Assembly: GCA_964436865.1 (NCBI GenBank)
Contig: CAYTFK010000313.1
Span: 1-8,131 of the forward strand
Reading direction: 5' to 3'
Length of the DNA: 8,131 nt
Source: JAXGPP01 sp964436865
GTDB lineage: Bacteria > Planctomycetota > Planctomycetia > Pirellulales > Thermoguttaceae
A model generated the notes under the pieces. It did not search any database. It saw only the letters and a list, made by a program, of their open reading frames with translations, and was not told the origin of the DNA. Both the position numbers and the translations under genes were made by a program. This document shows positions 5,108 to 8,131 of the stretch, one piece after another. Position 1 is the stretch's first letter, and each line of letters opens with the position of its first letter.

Positions 5108-6691
5108 TTACTTCACTTCTTCGATGGTGATCTTGAGGCGGCCGGCGACTTGGGCGACGGGGAGGAAACTGCTCAGGGCGGAGACGCCCTGGAGGCTGCT
5201 TGAGCCGAGGCGGAGGTAGGCGGCGCTGGCGCCGCCGCGGGGGCGGGTGGCGTCGAAGGGGACCCAGACGTCGCCGACGTAGAGCTCGTTCCACATGTGG
5301 TAGCCGAATGCCGGCTGGCCGGCCTCCTCGACGTAGACGAGGCCGATGACTACTCGGGCTGGGACGCCCCGCGCCCGTGCGAGTGCCGCCAGAAGTACGG
5401 CGTGTTCGGTGCAGTCGCCGGTGCCCGACTCGATGACTTCGGCGGCCGTGGCGAAGGCCTGCGAGTAGTTGACGTTGCGGATGCGGCGGCTCGCCTCGCG
5501 TTCCAAAGCGGCGGCGATGCGCCAGGGATCGGACTCGTCGGGCTCGATGCTGCGGGCGATCGCCTGGATCTTGGGGTCGTCGCTCTGGATGACGTTGTTC
5601 GGCTGGCTTTCCAGCGCGGTGGGTGGATCGGCGGGGCTGGCCGGAGGCTTCGCGCCGGCGCTTGCGCCGAAGACCGTCACCTCGGCTGCGCCATCGCCGG
5701 CGGGGGTGACCTGCTGGTAGGCGGTCGGCGTGAAGACTTCGGCGGGGTTACGCCCGTCGAGCACGAGCCGGTAATGGATCTCACTGGTTTCGAAGGGCTT
5801 CTCGATGCGGCGATCGACTGGCACGGAGAGGCCGAGGACGAGGTCGAAGCGGGCCTGGTCGGTCTTGGCGAGCGCTTCGTCCTTGTCGGCGCGGAGCGAC
5901 TCCATCTGCATCGCCTCCTCGAAGCGGCGGAGGATGTCGCCCGACTCGTCGGTCCACAGTACGGCGCGAAGCTGCTGGCCGTCGGCGGTAGTGGTCACGG
6001 CGTCGATGTGCAGAAGCCGCCGCGAGCCGCCGAGGAGTTCGACCTCCTCGAAGTCGCGCGCGACCAGGTCGGATGTGCCGAGCTGATTGAGGCCGGGGAT
6101 GAGGCTGCGGATGGTGCGGCGCTGGCCGGGCTTGAGCGGGGCGCGCAAAAGCGACAACTCGGTGGCGTAGAGGCCGCCGAAATCGCGCGACCAGGAGAGC
6201 CGCTCGGAGCTTTTCTTGCCCTGGATCTCGACCTCAACCAGCAGTGACGGCCCGGTGACCTTGCCGGTAGTGCGCTGGATGGTATTGCCGGCCTGGGAGA
6301 GGACAGTCTCGAACTCAAACAGGCCGCCGTCGGGCGATTCGAGGCTGGCGAAAGAGACGCCGAGCGAGACCTGCTGGCCGGCGCGGGTGAAATCCATCTG
6401 GCTGTCGCCTTCGATGCGGAGCGTGGGGCGGCCGTCGACGGTTCTGGTTTGCACGGAAGTTCGGCCGTATCCCACCCGTTGCCCGCCGATGCGGTGGATT
6501 TCCCAGATCTCGCGGTCGAGCGGGGCGGCTGCGGCAGTCGAGGAAGGGGATTCGCCGGTTTGCGCGAGGGGCAGGGCGCTCCGTTCCGGGTCGGAGCATC
6601 CCAATAGCAAAAGGGGAAGAGACGCGGCAAGCATCGCGGCGGGGAGGGATCGGGCGATTGGGAGCGGGTGCGGTTGGGGCAAGGGATTCAT
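5108..6691 (-). CDS. Lipoprotein with C-terminal transglutaminase-like domain
   Basis: The product is 527 residues. The N-terminus is a lipoprotein signal (Arg14, then a leucine/alanine core) ending in the lipobox L-L-G-C with Cys32 as the lipidated residue. Residues 58-330 are beta-rich and include the W-E-I-H-R-I-G-G-Q-R-V-G-Y motif. A proline/alanine linker (345-358) precedes the transglutaminase-like (papain-fold) domain. Its catalytic triad is visible: Cys427 in G-T-G-D-C-T-E-H, His465 in Y-H-M-W-N-E, and Asp480 in P-F-D-A-T-R-P. The C-terminus ends in F-L-P-V-A-Q-V-A-G-R-L-K-I. Such domains act as proteases, amidases or cross-linkers; which applies here is open. Both the N-terminal region and the C-terminal block match what I remember of transglutaminase-domain proteins in planctomycetes. 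The protein would sit anchored in a membrane facing outward. The start at 6691 is needed to give a proper signal peptide, although no clear Shine-Dalgarno is present. The gene converges with the beta-propeller gene and appears to be transcribed alone. Confidence 0.9.
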   Translation of the reverse strand: MNPLPQPHPLPIARSLPAAMLAASLPLLLLGCSDPERSALPLAQTGESPSSTAAAAPLDREIWEIHRIGGQRVGYGRTSVQTRTVDGRPTLRIEGDSQMDFTRAGQQVSLGVSFASLESPDGGLFEFETVLSQAGNTIQRTTGKVTGPSLLVEVEIQGKKSSERLSWSRDFGGLYATELSLLRAPLKPGQRRTIRSLIPGLNQLGTSDLVARDFEEVELLGGSRRLLHIDAVTTTADGQQLRAVLWTDESGDILRRFEEAMQMESLRADKDEALAKTDQARFDLVLGLSVPVDRRIEKPFETSEIHYRLVLDGRNPAEVFTPTAYQQVTPAGDGAAEVTVFGASAGAKPPASPADPPTALESQPNNVIQSDDPKIQAIARSIEPDESDPWRIAAALEREASRRIRNVNYSQAFATAAEVIESGTGDCTEHAVLLAALARARGVPARVVIGLVYVEEAGQPAFGYHMWNELYVGDVWVPFDATRPRGGASAAYLRLGSSSLQGVSALSSFLPVAQVAGRLKITIEEVK

Positions 6692-6771
6692 GCGGCGACA
6701 TCCGGTCGGAATGGCAGGCGTCGGAGCGGGTGAGCGATTGGATCGGGGGGCGGGGCCACGGGCATCTCCTC

Positions 6772-6780
6772 AGTATACCA
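6772..6780 (-). promoter_or_regulatory. Possible extended -10 promoter of the lipoprotein gene
   Basis: On the minus strand this reads TGGTATACT: an extended TG motif, one spacer base, and TATACT (five of six matches to TATAAT). It lies about 80 bases before the start codon at 6691. No good -35 is seen, which is common for extended -10 promoters. Confidence 0.4.
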
Positions 6781-7055
6781 GTTGGCCCGCGGGAAGCGGT
6801 GCGGCGCGCCGGCCTTGAGGGAGGCGTGGGAAGGACGCAAAGTCACCGCGATGCTGAGAGAGCGCGCTGGGAAGGCCACACTTTTCGGCAACCGGAAGGT
6901 CTGCGGGAGCCGGCCTGTTTTTCGAGTGCTAGATTAACCTAGATCCGCCCGCGGAGCGTCCATTTTCTGCGGGAAAACCCGGTAATACAGCGAATGGGTG
7001 CCGACGGGGCGGAGTCTGTGGCGGAGGCAAGAGAGACGGTTGTTCCGTTTTTGCC

Positions 7056-7070
7056 GCCCGCCATGCGGGC
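7056..7070. repeat. Perfect 6-bp hairpin
   Basis: GCCCGC and GCGGGC flank CAT. A short T-run lies just before the stem on the + strand, which on the minus strand becomes an A-run after it, so it is not a terminator in either orientation. It resembles the hairpin at 1747-1764 in holding an AT-containing centre. Confidence 0.45.
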
Positions 7071-7350
7071 CTTGGCGGGGAACTCCTGGCGAGACTCCAA
7101 GCCAAGTGCCAGACATGACCTACGGTATTGTTAGAGACGGTTTGAGAAACGGCCGGTACGCGTGGCCTGGCAGGGCCGGGGACCGGGTTCTGAAACTACG
7201 TCTCAGACAGCCTGAAAGACGGCTGATCGACCGCGAAGAGGGACTTTCGCGTTGGAAACAATCAGGCTCCGCGCAGCCGAGTGCCGAGGCACTTCGCGAC
7301 GCGTCCTGGCTGGCTCGTGCGACGAGCACCAACTAACCCGAGACGAATGT

Positions 7351-8046
7351 ATGGGCTTCCTGAAACGCATCATCCGCAATGTCCTCCGCGACGGGGCGAT
7401 GCCCGTCGGCGTCAGCAGCTTCGAACGGCTCGACGAGGAAGAGCTGGAAGCCCACCTCGGGGTTTCGCGGTACGGCGATTTTCAGCTTACGGAGGCCATC
7501 CGCCCGTCGTACGATCTCCAAGTGGTGCCGACGCAGGGCTACCGGCATGATGCCTATCACGACGAGGAGAACCACACGCGGGTGCCGGTGCTGATGGCGG
7601 CCGTTTCCCGCGGGGACCTGTTCGACACGTTCATGGACCTGCTCGACCCGCTGGGGAGCGTGGTCGACGTGGTGCTGGAGACGAGCCATAACCGGCAACG
7701 CAACGGGCACCAGGATCTGTACCGCGAGCACATCGACATGCCGGTGCTGAAGAGCATCCTGTGGGACTTCGAAGACATGTTGATGAACGACGGCTGCGCG
7801 GGGATTGCCGTGCTGAACCCGTCGGTGCCTGTCGAAGTACAGTTTGACGAGCACAAGCTGCTGATTGTCTACGGCAACGAGCTGGCGGACTTCGAGCGGG
7901 CGCTGGTGGATCGCGGCATCCGCTGCGACGATCGGCTCAAGTTCATCACTGAGGCCGAGCATGTCCACTCGTCGAGCGAGGACTACGTCGAGCTGTTCGA
8001 CGAGCTGAAGACCCGGATGGGCATGGACTGCGCGTATATGGTTTGA
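7351..8046 (+). CDS. Conserved-looking hypothetical protein (231 aa)
   Basis: I do not recognise the family. From the ATG at 7351 the protein has 231 residues, no signal peptide and no membrane helix. It starts with a basic amphipathic helix (M-G-F-L-K-R-I-I-R-N-V-L-R), then an acidic segment (L-D-E-E-E-L-E-A-H-L-G), a histidine-rich stretch (Y-R-H-D-A-Y-H-D-E-E-N-H, about 65-76), and alternating helices and strands such as P-V-L-K-S-I-L-W-D-F-E-D and K-L-L-I-V-Y-G-N-E-L. The overall composition is strongly acidic, with regular, protein-like codon use, so the gene looks real. Upstream codons back to 7252 are open but arginine-rich and unlikely to be used; the Shine-Dalgarno is weak (GAGA). 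The gene stands alone on the + strand. The alpha/beta pattern and acidity suggest a cytoplasmic regulatory or binding role, but no function can be assigned. Confidence 0.75.
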   Translation: MGFLKRIIRNVLRDGAMPVGVSSFERLDEEELEAHLGVSRYGDFQLTEAIRPSYDLQVVPTQGYRHDAYHDEENHTRVPVLMAAVSRGDLFDTFMDLLDPLGSVVDVVLETSHNRQRNGHQDLYREHIDMPVLKSILWDFEDMLMNDGCAGIAVLNPSVPVEVQFDEHKLLIVYGNELADFERALVDRGIRCDDRLKFITEAEHVHSSSEDYVELFDELKTRMGMDCAYMV

Positions 8047-8055
8047 AAGCTTTCA
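8044..8055. repeat. Perfect 12-bp palindrome over a stop codon
   Basis: TGAAAGCTTTCA is self-complementary throughout; its first three bases are the stop codon of the gene at 7351-8046. It runs directly into the second heptad array. It could be chance or part of the repeat element's end. Confidence 0.6.
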
Positions 8056-8087
8056 GCGGTCAGCGGTCAGCGGTCGGCGATCAGCGA
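8053..8087. repeat. Second heptanucleotide repeat array, 5 units
   Basis: Five consecutive 7-mers: TCAGCGG three times, then TCGGCGA and TCAGCGA. The complement of the main unit, rotated, is CTGACCG, one base from the CTGACGG units that end the array at 3771-3854. Both arrays lie in spacers. Confidence 0.8.
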
Positions 8088-8089
8088 AG

Positions 8090-8131
8090 CTAGGGTTCGA
8101 TGAGCCAGGCCTCGCCCTCGATGTTGACCAT
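8090..8131 (-). CDS. Probable C-terminal end of a minus-strand gene, cut by the window
   Basis: Read from the window edge on the minus strand, 13 codons (M-V-N-I-E-G-E-A-W-L-I-E-P) precede a TAG at 8090-8092. The codons almost all end in G or C and the peptide looks like ordinary protein, so this is probably the tail of a gene convergent with the one at 7351. With so few codons, an alternative is a + strand gene starting at the ATG at 8100. No function can be given. Confidence 0.4.
   Translation of the reverse strand: MVNIEGEAWLIEP

Larger units (their letters stand above)
6692..7350. other. Long spacer without a convincing gene
   Basis: About 660 bases lie between two divergent genes. ORFs of 90-110 codons exist but read as arginine/proline-rich noise. 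The stretch contains the possible promoter for the lipoprotein gene (6772-6780), a doubled CTAGAT with 10-nt spacing near 6930-6945, a GCCCGC/GCGGGC hairpin (7056-7070), and a CAGCC/GGCTG stem with an 8-nt loop (7208-7225). The ATG at 7351 could be extended in frame to a TTG at 7252, but the extra residues look non-coding. A structured RNA or a long leader is possible; I could not identify one. Confidence 0.55.

Noticed and set aside
5297..6247. A 316-codon + strand frame opposite the transglutaminase gene
   Set aside because: It is the antisense image of a gene with a full catalytic triad and a lipobox. The + strand product shows no motif.
6833..6846. GGACGCAAAGTCACC, similar to the GGACGCAAAGCC core of the c-di-GMP-I (GEMM) riboswitch
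   Set aside because: The expected GCAAACC partner and the first hairpin are missing upstream, the second hairpin cannot be built, and the next + strand gene is more than 500 bases away.

Overview
The window reads as part of a high-GC bacterial genome, most likely a planctomycete and probably a draft or metagenome scaffold. The taxon is inferred from three things. The lipoprotein transglutaminase at 5108-6691 has the N-terminal 'W-x-x-x-x-x-G-x-x-x-G-Y' region and C-terminal 'F-L-P-V-x-Q-V-x-G-R-L-K-I' block that I associate with planctomycete proteins. Spacers are long. Spacer hairpins and repeats are frequent. A run of exactly 100 Ns (3083-3182) marks a scaffold join of unknown true length.

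Layout, left to right. 1-198: spacer with a short direct repeat. 199-1653: a run of small + strand genes, namely a two-helix membrane protein, an acidic soluble protein of unknown function, a 25-30 codon stub, and the C-terminal two thirds of a GNAT acetyltransferase; the stub and the GNAT piece meet at about 1320-1332 as if a deletion had joined two gene fragments. 1654-2285: gene-free, with a perfect hairpin and two tandem repeats. 2286-3082: a secreted LpqC/PHB-depolymerase-type esterase cut by the gap. 3183-3691 (minus): a PduO-type cob(I)alamin adenosyltransferase whose 3' end is lost in the same gap. 3692-3871: divergent spacer with a perfect TATAAT followed at once by an 84-nt array of heptanucleotide repeats. 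3872-4921: a secreted TolB/PD40 beta-propeller protein. 4922-5107: convergent spacer with two inverted repeats sharing the same tail. 5108-6691 (minus): lipoprotein transglutaminase. 6692-7350: about 660 bases with no convincing gene. 7351-8046: an unrecognised 231-residue soluble protein, followed by a 12-bp palindrome on its stop codon and a second heptad array. 8090-8131: probably the last codons of a minus-strand gene.

The genes do not form one pathway. Only 199-1242 looks like a possible operon (24-nt spacing). The esterase, beta-propeller and transglutaminase all carry export signals and would act outside the cytoplasmic membrane, each as its own unit. The adenosyltransferase is a housekeeping cofactor gene. 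I see no phage, CRISPR, insertion sequence, tRNA or rRNA, and no clear new multi-gene system. The most unusual material is non-coding: the two heptad arrays, the hairpin-plus-tail elements, and the stub/GNAT junction.
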